From contig NZ_CP102285.1 in NCBI RefSeq assembly GCF_025151045.1, positions 248,001-312,000 of the forward strand: a DNA stretch of 64,000 nucleotides, written 5' to 3'. Position 1 is the stretch's first letter, and each line of letters opens with the position of its first letter. This document shows, piece by piece, positions 1 to 8,542 of this stretch. A program made the translations under genes and the position numbers. The notes below the pieces were generated by a model. The model was not told the origin of the DNA. It was given only the letters and a program-made list of their open reading frames with translations, and ran no database searches. Source of the stretch: Parabacteroides johnsonii DSM 18315 (lineage in GTDB: Bacteria > Bacteroidota > Bacteroidia > Bacteroidales > Tannerellaceae).

Positions 1-1360
1 TGGTCGTGTCGGTTACATCACGTCGGATGTTTTCCGGTACATCGTCCTCACCGACGGTAAGGACAAGCACCTTGTAGTCGGTCAGCAGTCCGTTCTGCAC
101 AGCATAGGAGAAATTCACGCGGTAGAACTCCTCCCCGTACAGAGCCTTGTCGTCCATCGAACAGAGGATGCAGTCCTTTTCCGATGCCTTTATCTTGGCA
201 GATTCACCGTACAGTCGTGGCGTAGCGGTCATGTAAAGCCGTTTTCTGCCTTGTACGTTGTCATCGGAGTGTATCTTGGTGAAGTTGCTCTCGTCCTTGT
301 CCGACAGCTTCACGCCCGTGGTGCGGTGGGCTTCGTCGCAGATGATGAAGTCGAACACGCCATACTCGCCGTCTGTTTCGGAAAGTATCTCCTGCTGTGC
401 CGCTGAAACGGCATCAATGGACTGGTAGGTGGAGAACACTACCACCAACCCATCGTGGCTGCAGTATTTCTTCAACTGCGAAGCGATGGATTTAGGATTG
501 GTGGATGCAGGCACGGCAAGGTCAACCACGCTGTCATCCATATCGTCGTATTTGTTCTGAATCTTCCGTGAGGCTTTGGAATCCGAACAGATGCAGACGG
601 CCTTGATGGGTTTCTTCGCGTCTGCCGACCATGCGTTGAGTGACTGCCCCAACAAGGCGATGGACGGAACCATGAACAGCACCAGTCCTTTGCCGCCCAA
701 CAACTGTTCGGTGATGAGCAGCGAGGTGTAGGTCTTTCCCGTTCCGCAGGCCATGATGAGCTTGCCACGGTCGTTGCCGTCAATAATATAGTGCGTGTAT
801 GCCTTGGATATGGCATCCAACTGGTGCTTGCGCGGTTTCTTGCCCTCTACAAGCGCGGAGTTTCCTGTAAGTCCATCCATCAGTTTTTGCCAGTCCACGC
901 AGGAGGAGTTCAGGTCAATAAGCCCAACCCGTGAAAAAGGCGGGTCTTGGTGGCGGATGGCTTCCTCGGCGTTGCTTCCCCAATGGTTGGTGGTTGAAAT
1001 CCATATCCGTTTGGCAAACCGGGTGGTCTGGAAAGTGACTTCGTTGGTGAACGTGCGGCTGGAGGTGGCGAGGAATGAATCCACGGCTGGCTTGTCTATC
1101 ACGGCATCCTCCGCATAGCACTTGCACTGGATAGCCCAATAGTCGCCCATCTCGGTCTTGGCCACGAGGTCGATGCCCGTGTCCGTGCCTCCGAAGTCCT
1201 TGCGCCCCGGAAAATCCTCCCACAGCCACACCTTTTCAAGCTCGTTGTAGCGTGGGTCTGTCAACAGCCATGAGCGCATCAGGCGCTCGAACTTTGTACC
1301 CTTTTCCTTTTCGGTAAACGATTCGGTACGGAATTTATGCAGTATGTCCTTGAAATTCAT
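1..1360 (-). CDS. Mrr-type nuclease / DEAD-DEAH helicase restriction protein, 3' end outside the window
   Basis: Reading the minus strand from an ATG at 1358-1360, one frame stays open to the left edge, giving at least 453 residues. The first ~110 residues hold a restriction-endonuclease-like fold with the GTDTGIDLVAK...AIQCKCY signature (D...QxK of Mrr-like nucleases). It is followed by a superfamily 2 helicase with Walker A MACGTGKT, motif II DEAH (IICDEAHR) and motif III MTATPR. This order (nuclease, then helicase) is that of the N-terminal half of large single-chain type ISP restriction-modification enzymes, which add a methyltransferase and target-recognition domain further on. Those parts would lie beyond the window, so the call stays at restriction helicase. 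It lies 230 bp downstream of the integrase on the same strand and is probably cargo of that mobilizable element. Confidence 0.8.
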   Translation of the reverse strand, partial: MNFKDILHKFRTESFTEKEKGTKFERLMRSWLLTDPRYNELEKVWLWEDFPGRKDFGGTDTGIDLVAKTEMGDYWAIQCKCYAEDAVIDKPAVDSFLATSSRTFTNEVTFQTTRFAKRIWISTTNHWGSNAEEAIRHQDPPFSRVGLIDLNSSCVDWQKLMDGLTGNSALVEGKKPRKHQLDAISKAYTHYIIDGNDRGKLIMACGTGKTYTSLLITEQLLGGKGLVLFMVPSIALLGQSLNAWSADAKKPIKAVCICSDSKASRKIQNKYDDMDDSVVDLAVPASTNPKSIASQLKKYCSHDGLVVVFSTYQSIDAVSAAQQEILSETDGEYGVFDFIICDEAHRTTGVKLSDKDESNFTKIHSDDNVQGRKRLYMTATPRLYGESAKIKASEKDCILCSMDDKALYGEEFYRVNFSYAVQNGLLTDYKVLVLTVGEDDVPENIRRDVTDTT

Positions 1361-1547
1361 CTCTTGATAAGAGTTACAGTTGATATTGCAAAGATACGCA
1401 TAATATTGCAAAATCCGCACTTTTGCCTCATTTATAATGGGATATAAAGGATATTTGGTACGGTTTTGTTTAGTAAAACCGATTTTGGAAGCCTGTTAAC
1501 TTATTGATTCACAGCATTTGTATTTCCAAGATATATCTCTTATCAAG
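1361..1547. repeat. 11-bp inverted repeat between integrase and restriction gene
   Basis: CTTGATAAGAG at 1363-1373 is the exact reverse complement of CTCTTATCAAG at 1537-1547. The left copy is itself part of a near palindrome (CTCTTGATAAGAG) just upstream of the restriction gene start. The 230 bp between the two genes holds no ORF. It could be an operator pair for the restriction gene or integrase-related sites; the sequence does not decide. Confidence 0.4.
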
Positions 1548-1590
1548 GGATTACGGTTTTTGCTAAACAGGTTCCATCGAAATTTTTCGG

Positions 1591-2802
1591 TTACAAGTCT
1601 TTTAAGATTAGGCTGTTAGCCTTGTCCACCACGTTTGTGTCAAGCGATGCAAGGTAGATGCGCGTGGTTTCTTCCGAATCGTGCCCCATTCCCTCGCTGA
1701 TGACCGAAAGCGGTATGTTCTTGCTCTTGGCGATGCTTGCCCAGCAATGGCGCGCGCAGTGCATGGTCAGCGGCATATTCAACCCGGCTAAACGGGCGAC
1801 TTCTTTCAACGCCACGTTAATACGGCTGATGGCATTGCGGTACTGCGTCCGCTCGTCTGCGCATGGGTTGGTGATTATCGGCAGCAGGTATTGGGTGGTG
1901 GAACAACCGTCGTTTTTGGCGATGATGTCCTCCATGCATTTCTCCCATTTGATAGTCAGTTGCTGCCCCGTCTTTCTCCTGCGGTATATGATGATGCCGT
2001 TTTTCAAGTCCGATTTTTTCAAATAAGCCATGTCAATGAACGACATTCCGCGTGTATAGAATGAAAAGAGGAACATATCCCGTGCATAGTCCAGATGCGG
2101 TTTCAAGGTCAAGTCAAGTTCCTTGATGCGTTTTATCGCTTTCAACGGGAGGGCACGTTTCACTGTCTTGCTGATGCCCGTGTAAACATGCTTGAACGGA
2201 TATTTCTGTTCCGTCAGTTCCTTTTCCACGGCACGGTTATAGACGGCACGGAGTATGCGCATATAAAAGGAAGTGCTGTTGGGGCAGATTTCCTTGCTTT
2301 TGAGCCATGCCTCATAAAGCATCATGGTATCGCTGTCTATCTCGCACAGAAGAATGTCCTGCCCCTCGCGGAACTTCATAAAACTGGTCAAGGCAGCGGT
2401 GTAGGTTTCCGACGTGCGCACTTTGCCAAGCTGCTTCAACTGCCCGATAATTCCCTGCATGAAACCGAATAGCGATTGCCCATCCATCTGTCCGTTAAAC
2501 TTCTCTATGATATTATCTGCGGAGTATTTTCCGCCTTGCCTGTCGCATTGTGCGATGATGGCCTGCAAACGCCGGATGTCCCAACCGATGTGTTCCGCAA
2601 CGCTGTGGAGATACCGTTTCCTGTTCTCGCTGGTTTCAGGCATGATTCGGACGGACGATGCTTCCTTGTTCCATTCCGCATCAAACACGCGGAAGTCCGT
2701 TCCGATTTGGCGGACTGTTCGCCTGTGGATTACCTGATAGTAGATGCTGCCCTCCTTGCCGTTTGTGGCGGAAGGACGATATTTTACCTTGATGGATGCC
2801 AT
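1591..2802 (-). CDS. tyrosine recombinase / integrase of mobilizable element 1
   Basis: This 403-residue protein has the three-part layout of Bacteroidetes phage-type integrases: an N-terminal arm-binding region (~1-85), a SAM-like core-binding domain (~105-200) and a C-terminal catalytic domain. The catalytic residues are visible: R251 in FYTRGMSF, H348 and R351 in MHCAR, H374 in GMGHDS and the nucleophile Y383 in TRIYLAS. It is the last gene of a tight minus-strand run (membrane protein, relaxase and MobC-like protein upstream), as expected for an integrase driving excision and integration of a mobilizable transposon. The gene starts 11 bp after the stop of its upstream neighbour. Full length and no missing key residues, so probably active. 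Confidence 0.93.
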   Translation of the reverse strand: MASIKVKYRPSATNGKEGSIYYQVIHRRTVRQIGTDFRVFDAEWNKEASSVRIMPETSENRKRYLHSVAEHIGWDIRRLQAIIAQCDRQGGKYSADNIIEKFNGQMDGQSLFGFMQGIIGQLKQLGKVRTSETYTAALTSFMKFREGQDILLCEIDSDTMMLYEAWLKSKEICPNSTSFYMRILRAVYNRAVEKELTEQKYPFKHVYTGISKTVKRALPLKAIKRIKELDLTLKPHLDYARDMFLFSFYTRGMSFIDMAYLKKSDLKNGIIIYRRRKTGQQLTIKWEKCMEDIIAKNDGCSTTQYLLPIITNPCADERTQYRNAISRINVALKEVARLAGLNMPLTMHCARHCWASIAKSKNIPLSVISEGMGHDSEETTRIYLASLDTNVVDKANSLILKDL

Positions 2803-2813
2803 TCACTTTATTT

Positions 2814-3593
2814 TTATTGTTTGGATTCGTTTTCATTTCTCACTTTTTTAAGCTGCCTGTTGAATACGGCCAGCGTGGAATCCTTACCGACCGTTTCCAC
2901 CAGTCTCTCGTATGCACCGACGGTCACTGCCAGTTCAGGGTATAGCTCGTTGAGCATGAATGTGGTTACTTGGTACTTGTCGGCAACCGTTCTCAACCGT
3001 CTGTTTTCCTCCCGGTATTCATGCCATCGCACCCAACTAATGGCAAACAGGGCAAAGAACACGAGTGTACTAACGATACCAGCCCATGCGTAAGGATTCT
3101 TGTACCAACCATCGGGTACTTTGTCCCATAGCCGCCGGATTCCGCTTTTAACTTTGTAAAAGTGGATAGCTTGACAAAGTTTCTGTGTGAAGCCTTGCTT
3201 TTGCCGTGCCTTTTGTGAAACCTGTTTGTCTTTCTCCACATGGTCGGTAAGCACTTCCAATATCTTGTATAGCAAATCTTTGGTGGTAGGGATGCCTCGT
3301 TTGCGCATATCTTTGTCGTTGGCATCGGTGTATTCCTGCAAGCTCACAATCATTTCACCGCCCAATGACTTTTTGTATGCCTCGATGGTTTCCTTGCTCC
3401 CGAAAATACCGTTGATGTTCTCCGGTGTGCTGCCGCCGAAGAAACGTATGATTGGCTCCAGCTTCACCGCAAGCCTTTTCACTGTCTCGTCCTTGTCCGA
3501 AGCGTCCTTTGTGGCCAGTATCTTCTTGATTTCCTCAATGTCCTCTGCCAATACCCCGATAAGGTCGGATATGTTCTGTAAGTTGTCTTTCAT
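2814..3593 (-). CDS. mobilization-associated membrane protein
   Basis: 259 residues. The first ~35 residues look helical and charged, and a single strong hydrophobic segment lies at about 169-190 (AWAGIVSTLVFFALFAISW), followed by a charged coiled-coil-like stretch. Its start codon overlaps the end of the relaxase gene (ATGA-type overlap), so the two are probably translationally coupled. Proteins of this size and shape sit behind the relaxase in many Bacteroides mobilizable elements and may link the relaxosome to the host conjugation apparatus at the inner membrane. That role is inferred from position; no catalytic motif is visible. Confidence 0.65.
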   Translation of the reverse strand: MKDNLQNISDLIGVLAEDIEEIKKILATKDASDKDETVKRLAVKLEPIIRFFGGSTPENINGIFGSKETIEAYKKSLGGEMIVSLQEYTDANDKDMRKRGIPTTKDLLYKILEVLTDHVEKDKQVSQKARQKQGFTQKLCQAIHFYKVKSGIRRLWDKVPDGWYKNPYAWAGIVSTLVFFALFAISWVRWHEYREENRRLRTVADKYQVTTFMLNELYPELAVTVGAYERLVETVGKDSTLAVFNRQLKKVRNENESKQ

Positions 3594-4666
3594 CTTCTCA
3601 TCTTTTTGGGTTTATACTTGTTCTTCTCCTTGTCATTCTCGCTCCATCCGCTTTCGTTTCCTCCACCTCCACCGCCGGATGAAACCTTGGCTTGGTGAGG
3701 TTGGACGCACAACTCGATAAGTGCGTTGATGCCCACTTGGACTATGCCTGTGTTCGTATCGGCATCGGCGAAAGTTCCGCTGCCGGATGCTTCTGCATGG
3801 CCATCGGTAGAATAGGCCTTATCCGTCTGTTCAAATGAATTGTCCGGTTCATATATGGTTTCCGTTTGGCTTGTTCCGCTTTCAGCCGTTGGTCGGGTAT
3901 GGTACAGATTGTTTCTCCATTCCAAGCCCTCGGCGATACGGCCTCCGAACTGCTTGTCCAGCTTAAAAAAGCCCATGCTGCGGTCTATCCGTGAACCGCT
4001 GAACGATATTCCATCTTTCGTGAACGACACACCAATGATATTCCCGTTACGCCTGTCGAGCTTGAAGTTTACCTCGATGCCCTGCTTGGCCAACCTATCG
4101 CACAATTCCGACCAACTGTTACAATGAGGCAAGGCCGCTTTGACGGCATCATGGATTTGGTATTTCACCTTGTCCTTGCCGCGCAGACGGTCACGCTTCA
4201 CGTTCACCTTGCCTCTGGAAAAGTGCAGTCCGTATTCCCTTGTGAGAGCCTTGCACACCGCTACGTTGCGTATGGCATCGTTCCGGTCGCTGATGGTGTT
4301 CCCGTCATTGTCCACCCTGTTGGCCACGATGTGCAAGTGCTGGTGTTCCTTGTCGGTGTGGCGGCATACAATATATTGGGTGTTCACAATGCCCATGCGC
4401 TTCATGTACTCACGTGCTATTTCAGTCATCAAACCGTCCGTCAGCTTGGGCGTGTCCTCGTGGGCGAAGTCCAATGAGATGTGGTACACCGGATTTTTCA
4501 GTTTGCGCCCCGGCTTGTCATCAGCCTGTCCCTGCATACTCGCTGCTATGGTTGCATTATTGTCAAGCCTCACGTCCTTGCTGTCTATTAGCCTTGCCTT
4601 TTTCGGGTTGTTCACATAGTTCACCAGCTTGGCGAAGCTCGCCCGTTTCTTCAAGTCGCCCATCAT
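3590..4666 (-). CDS. relaxase / mobilization nuclease (MOBP-like)
   Basis: 358 residues. The N-terminal ~175 residues form a relaxase domain: the histidine cluster H103, H108, H110, H112 (HTDKEHQHLHIV) is the metal-binding motif of MOB relaxases that nick oriT and carry the strand into the recipient. A conserved-looking basic region follows (RDRLRGKDKVKYQIHDAV), and the last ~100 residues are low complexity with a GGGGGG run at about 331-336. The start (MMGDLKKR) overlaps the MobC-like gene by 4 bp. It belongs to mobilizable element 1, which depends on a helper conjugation system since it has no mating-pair genes of its own. Confidence 0.9.
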   Translation of the reverse strand: MMGDLKKRASFAKLVNYVNNPKKARLIDSKDVRLDNNATIAASMQGQADDKPGRKLKNPVYHISLDFAHEDTPKLTDGLMTEIAREYMKRMGIVNTQYIVCRHTDKEHQHLHIVANRVDNDGNTISDRNDAIRNVAVCKALTREYGLHFSRGKVNVKRDRLRGKDKVKYQIHDAVKAALPHCNSWSELCDRLAKQGIEVNFKLDRRNGNIIGVSFTKDGISFSGSRIDRSMGFFKLDKQFGGRIAEGLEWRNNLYHTRPTAESGTSQTETIYEPDNSFEQTDKAYSTDGHAEASGSGTFADADTNTGIVQVGINALIELCVQPHQAKVSSGGGGGGNESGWSENDKEKNKYKPKKMRR

Positions 4667-5013
4667 ATCCCCGCGATGATTTTGTTGAACTCGTCCAGCA
4701 GGGCGGTGATTTTTTCTTTGGTTCTCGGAAAGCCCTGTTGATGTGCCATCTTCGTCAACTGGTTCAGGTTATTGCAACCACCCTCCAGCATCCTTATCTG
4801 CTGTCTGTCCTCCTGTGTCCGTGCCGCCACTACTTTGCCATGAAGCAATAGTTCGCGCAGGAAGTGCGACGGCTTCTTGCCTGCATCAGCAATCCGTTTC
4901 ATGACCGTTTTCCACTCGGCCAGCGTGAGCCGTGTGGATATGGTCTTAGTCCGCGCCTTGCCCTTTATGGCCTTGGGGCGGCCTCCTTTATGATTGTTAT
5001 CTTGTTCTGTCAT
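4663..5013 (-). CDS. MobC-like relaxosome accessory protein
   Basis: 116 residues, basic N terminus (GGRPKAIKGKARTKTISTRLT) leading into a ribbon-helix-helix-type DNA-binding region, and a downstream NNLNQL motif at about 81-86 that is typical of MobC-family mobilization proteins. Such proteins bind oriT and help the relaxase open the DNA. It is directly upstream of, and overlaps, the relaxase gene, and directly downstream of the putative oriT. Confidence 0.85.
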   Translation of the reverse strand: MTEQDNNHKGGRPKAIKGKARTKTISTRLTLAEWKTVMKRIADAGKKPSHFLRELLLHGKVVAARTQEDRQQIRMLEGGCNNLNQLTKMAHQQGFPRTKEKITALLDEFNKIIAGI

Positions 5014-5212
5014 TCGCTTGTTATTGTCTGTTACAAATGGGTCGGCGTTTTTAGGGCTGCAATCCGGCCTTGCCGTTTTCCGCGTGGTCGGGTCGCCGTC
5101 AGTGGCGTAGTTTTCGTGGACGAAAACATTAACTTGCCAGCCCTAAAAAACGCCTCTATAAATGGTTCATTCCATGCCCAATTTCCCACCTTTGTATAAG
5201 AGGTATTACCGT
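5014..5212. other. putative oriT of mobilizable element 1
   Basis: This ~200-bp gap upstream of the mobilization genes is rich in dyads. An imperfect 16/17-bp inverted repeat (5044-5059, GGCGTTTTTAGGGCTG, and 5138-5154) brackets a perfect stem-loop GTTTTCGTGGACGAAAAC at 5110-5127. Position immediately before mobC and the relaxase, and the nested dyads, fit a transfer origin. The nick site itself cannot be fixed from sequence alone. Confidence 0.6.
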
Positions 5213-5986
5213 CTAAAGTATGTCCGTTTGCGTTGGCTGCCATGATGAATTGTGGTCACGACATTGTTCCCCCGCGTCATCGGTTGGGGATTGCTCGGTT
5301 TCCTTTTTCCCTGTTATCGCATCGGCAAAGTTCTCTGCATCTGCTGATGTATTGAACACATATCCGCCGTTCCCGTAGTCGCTCCAGTAGCCGTTGAACT
5401 CCCGTGCTCTTGGGTTAAATTTCCGTTCTCCGGCTGCTTCATATTCATTGGAGAAACGCACGGCGAAAATCTCCGCACCGCTTCTTGAATGCGTCCTTTG
5501 TTCGATGATGTAAGGTGGATTTTGTTGTTCCTGTCCGGCGCAGTTATCCGGTGTGGGTACGCCTGTTTGCATGTCTTGTGTTCCGGTTACTTCCTCGACT
5601 TGTCCGCTCTCTTTTTCGGGAGCCGGTTCGTCTGGAGAGTTGCCGCAGTCTTTGGTCTCATGCACGCTTTTTCGCTTGGGCGCATCCTTTGGCACTACGG
5701 AGTCATTGAGCCATGACCTAATCTCCGTGCGCATGAAGTAGAGCTTGTTGCCTTGCTTGCGGTAGGGTATGCGATGCTCGGAAGTCATGGCATAGATGGT
5801 GGAAACGGATTTGCACAGCATCGCCGATACATCCTCCACTGTCATTATCTCCGGCAAAGGCTGTGCAACGTTTGCAGACATCAGTTTCTCCACCATTTCT
5901 GTAAGCGTGTCGATTTTAGAATGGAGTTCTGCCACGGCACGGGGCAGATTATCAAAAGACATATGCAATGGTTCGTTGTCTGTCAT
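5213..5986 (-). CDS. helix-turn-helix protein with extra C-terminal domain
   Basis: 257 residues. Residues ~45-95 are an excisionase/MerR-like helix-turn-helix (MTVEDVSAMLCKSVSTIYAM, followed by the KQGNKLYF wing), as in regulators of Bacteroides mobilizable elements. A polar linker (~96-155) leads to a second domain at ~160-235 with the pattern GAEIFAVRF...FNGYWSDYGNGGYVF...DAENFADAI. This resembles the small domains found attached to polyvalent and anti-restriction proteins of mobile elements; that link is a memory-based impression. It lies upstream of oriT and downstream of another HTH gene. Likely role: regulation of, or participation in, excision or mobilization. Confidence 0.75.
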   Translation of the reverse strand: MTDNEPLHMSFDNLPRAVAELHSKIDTLTEMVEKLMSANVAQPLPEIMTVEDVSAMLCKSVSTIYAMTSEHRIPYRKQGNKLYFMRTEIRSWLNDSVVPKDAPKRKSVHETKDCGNSPDEPAPEKESGQVEEVTGTQDMQTGVPTPDNCAGQEQQNPPYIIEQRTHSRSGAEIFAVRFSNEYEAAGERKFNPRAREFNGYWSDYGNGGYVFNTSADAENFADAITGKKETEQSPTDDAGEQCRDHNSSWQPTQTDIL

Positions 5987-6014
5987 ATTAAAGAATTATT
6001 GAATGTAGGGAAAA

Positions 6015-6350
6015 TCAATCCGCACGGGCGAGCTTGCGCATGATGGCCTGTGCTTCCTCCGAAACCTGTGCTTGTGATGCGACCGGGTTCTGCCGCAGCC
6101 ATTTCAGAAGCTCTGATTTCTCAAAATACACCATCTTGTTGTTCGGCTTGAAATAAGGGATGACTTGGTTATGGGTCATCTTGTAGAGCGAGCTTTTGGA
6201 TATGCCGAGGAACATTGCCGCTTCTTCCAAATTCAGCACTTCCTTTGAGGCATACACCACGTTCTTTACCTTTTCAACCTCCTGTTTAAGCCCGTCCACC
6301 ATCTTTCGGAGTAAGGCGGTTTCGTTCGGGTTCTGTTCTGTTTTACACAT
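6015..6350 (-). CDS. excisionase-family helix-turn-helix protein
   Basis: 111 residues. An N-terminal helical stretch (MVDGLKQEVEKVKNVV) is followed by a helix-turn-helix at ~40-90 with LNLEEAAMFLGISKSSLYKM and the wing KPNNKMVYFEKSELLKWL. These small proteins serve as recombination directionality factors or regulators in Bacteroides mobile elements. It is the first gene of the minus-strand run of mobilizable element 1; ~540 bp of non-coding DNA lies upstream. Confidence 0.8.
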   Translation of the reverse strand: MCKTEQNPNETALLRKMVDGLKQEVEKVKNVVYASKEVLNLEEAAMFLGISKSSLYKMTHNQVIPYFKPNNKMVYFEKSELLKWLRQNPVASQAQVSEEAQAIMRKLARAD

Positions 6351-6879
6351 AGTCTTTATCTGTTTAATTGTTGTTCTTAATCGTTGCCATTCGCTTGTGT
6401 TTCTTTAGGTTGGCAAGTGCAAAGTTAAAGCGAAAAGGATATGAAAACAATACTCCAATTTGGCTTTAACTAATTGTATAACAGCGATTTATATTACAAA
6501 TATCCAGCTAAAATGCCAACTCAAAAGATGTCGGTTTTCCGCACCAAGTGTACAAGTCATACAGCGGCAAAATTCCATTGGCAACATTCACTTTTAACCT
6601 TGCATACAGGTTTTTATAACAGCAGAAATTTGCTAACTTTGCCACAACCTTGAATATTGGAGTGTACAAGCATATTTCTGTCGGTTGCAGTGGCTAATGT
6701 GACAGTCCAAATGCCAACCCAAAAACATCTGACGGAAAATGAAGATTTAACATTCATACTTGCAAGTCTGATTCTTAACATTCGATTACAATAGTGTTAA
6801 ATACGGGGGAAATAGTTTTTCTGATTTTTGTTGCACGTTTGTTGCGCGAGCAATTTTGTAAAACTTATATAATTAATAA
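6351..6879. other. non-coding end region of mobilizable element 1
   Basis: No credible gene. The stretch is AT-rich. It holds a short inverted repeat (ACTCCAAT near 6451 and ATTGGAGT near 6656), an imperfect direct repeat (ATGCCAACTCAAAA near 6512 and ATGCCAACCCAAAA near 6710), and the pair GTTGCACG (6830-6837) and GTTGCGCG (6841-6848). Such short repeats near an element end are candidates for integrase arm sites or for operators of the HTH gene. The boundary with the conjugative element is probably near 6900. Confidence 0.4.
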
Positions 6880-7743
6880 TCAACAAGATATAGACGAATA
6901 GAAACTTCCGAAGTAGAGCATGGCGCCGTAGAAATGCACCGTCAGATACCTTGTGAGCCACTTGGCCCACGCACCTTCCCATTTGGGCAACAGCGAGAAA
7001 GCCCATTGTATAGGCCCGAAAACGGTGAGCATTCCCAATAGGATTTGCTGGCAGTAAATCGTGGCCCACCACCCGATACGGAACACCACGAGGGCGACCA
7101 GCATGATGATTTTGTCTATCCCGACCACGATGCCCGAAGTCAATGAGGTAAACCACAGCTTCGAGGCGTCTTTCTCCATATTCGTCACTTCGTCCACACC
7201 CGCCTGCTCCATCGTCGCTTCTATCAGGTTCGGGTCTGACGTGCCCGAATGGGCGACATCGGCCTGCGCCTGCAAGCTCGTGTACATCGTGTCCCGCACA
7301 TGGATAAGCTCTTGCACTTCCTCGAACTTGTCCGCTATCTGCGTGGCTTCCGCTTCATAGAGGTCGTGCGTGTACGAGCCGATACAGTTCGGGATATAGG
7401 AGAGGAAGTCCAGAAAACACCAGCTACTCCCGCTACCGGCCATGCCCGTATCTGCCGGTGGGTACCACCAGCATAGGATAATCGAGACGGCCAAGGGACG
7501 GAAGAGTTTCATCACGTCCAGCGGCTCGTGCTTGACCATCATCTTGTAGGCCATGCCCGCTGCCATGATGATAGCAAAGAGTGCGGCCAAAGCCATGCAC
7601 ATTTGTAGTATCCACCAAAAAGGCCCTTGCGAGCCGGTGAAGGTCGCATCGGTCAGGAACTCGTTGGTCTGAAAAATCACATCGTCGATTTCTTCTTCCA
7701 AGATGTTGATGCCGAAATCCGAAAGTATATTTCCGTCTGCCAT
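6880..7743 (-). CDS. VirB6/TraJ-like multi-pass membrane transfer protein, C-terminally truncated
   Basis: 287 residues with hydrophobic segments at about 42-65, 80-97, 208-228 and 230-260, the general layout of a VirB6/TrbL-type inner-membrane channel protein of type IV secretion. The protein ends abruptly after FYGAMLYF with an unrelated-looking tail (GSFYSSISC). The next leftward genes belong to a mobilizable element rather than to further transfer functions. I infer that the true C terminus and downstream tra genes lie beyond the left edge, separated by the insertion. It is 12 bp downstream of the preceding secreted transfer gene. The TraJ label is by role and position, not by recognised identity. 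Confidence 0.65.
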   Translation of the reverse strand: MADGNILSDFGINILEEEIDDVIFQTNEFLTDATFTGSQGPFWWILQMCMALAALFAIIMAAGMAYKMMVKHEPLDVMKLFRPLAVSIILCWWYPPADTGMAGSGSSWCFLDFLSYIPNCIGSYTHDLYEAEATQIADKFEEVQELIHVRDTMYTSLQAQADVAHSGTSDPNLIEATMEQAGVDEVTNMEKDASKLWFTSLTSGIVVGIDKIIMLVALVVFRIGWWATIYCQQILLGMLTVFGPIQWAFSLLPKWEGAWAKWLTRYLTVHFYGAMLYFGSFYSSISC

Positions 7744-7755
7744 GTGCGCTGTTTT

Positions 7756-8523
7756 TTATTTTCCTCTGTTTACTGTCTCGTCTCCATCGCCGCTGCACGT
7801 GTCGCCGCCCGATTGGGAGCCACGCACCGCAAAGCGCGATTCGTTCCATCGGTTCATGGCCTCGCGGATAACGCTGCCCTTGTCCAATGTCCGGTCGGAG
7901 GTCGCATTCAGCAGGTTACTCGTAATCGTAGCGTTCTGCCGCCGGGCGAGATAGCCGACAAGGATTTCGTTCTGTCGCACCACGTCCTCATAGATTCGCA
8001 GGTACTCTTTTTTCCGTTGGGCGTTGGGCATGTAAGCGTTCTTGGTCTCGTTGATGGCGCACTGGTACACCTGATAATATTCCGTCCACCGTTCTTTGTC
8101 GTCGGGCGTTCCTCCGGCAAGCAGAATACGGTCGATGTTGCGTTTGAACCGTTCCATCTGCTCGCTGACCTTATCCCCCTCGGCGAGCCAAGCAAGGTCT
8201 ATCTGCCGGTCGGCCACGTTCAACGCCTCGATTTCCGCCCGCTTGACCAGTGCCGAGTCGATGGATTCCGCTTCGTCCACCTGATTGTACAGATTGACAC
8301 CCGCAAGGGTGCGGAACGAAAGTTTGTTCTTACTGGCCGCCGACTTTTTGTAAGAGTTGTGCAGCACGGTGTAATAGAGTTCGGGCGAGAGAGCGCCTGT
8401 ACCGGTCTCCATGACCGTAATCTGGTTCTGTTTCGGCGAATCGTGATTGTAGGTCACGGACTGCGCTTGTGCCGCCGTGGTTGCAAGGACGGCTACCGTC
8501 ATAAGCAAAAGTTTTCTGTTCAT
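7756..8523 (-). CDS. secreted conjugative transfer protein (DUF5045-like)
   Basis: 255 residues from the ATG at 8521-8523, chosen because it begins a clear signal peptide (MNRKLLLMTVAVLATTAAQAQ, cleavage after AQA) and has AGGGAAAAG upstream; a longer reading frame would put the signal sequence inside the protein. The mature part is soluble, charged and rich in helix. It sits in the tra run between the VirB6-like gene and another signal-peptide protein, so it probably acts in the periplasm or at the cell envelope as part of the mating apparatus. The family name is from memory of similar Bacteroides proteins. Confidence 0.7.
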   Translation of the reverse strand: MNRKLLLMTVAVLATTAAQAQSVTYNHDSPKQNQITVMETGTGALSPELYYTVLHNSYKKSAASKNKLSFRTLAGVNLYNQVDEAESIDSALVKRAEIEALNVADRQIDLAWLAEGDKVSEQMERFKRNIDRILLAGGTPDDKERWTEYYQVYQCAINETKNAYMPNAQRKKEYLRIYEDVVRQNEILVGYLARRQNATITSNLLNATSDRTLDKGSVIREAMNRWNESRFAVRGSQSGGDTCSGDGDETVNRGK

Positions 8524-8542
8524 GTTCTTTTCCCTTTTATCG

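Noticed and set aside
5031-5243. 70-residue minus-strand frame between the HTH gene and mobC
   Set aside because: It overlaps the HTH gene end, runs through the oriT dyads and has no protein-like pattern.
6797-7156. 119-residue minus-strand frame at the end of the VirB6-like gene
   Set aside because: Out of frame with the membrane protein and spanning the element boundary; no protein-like character.
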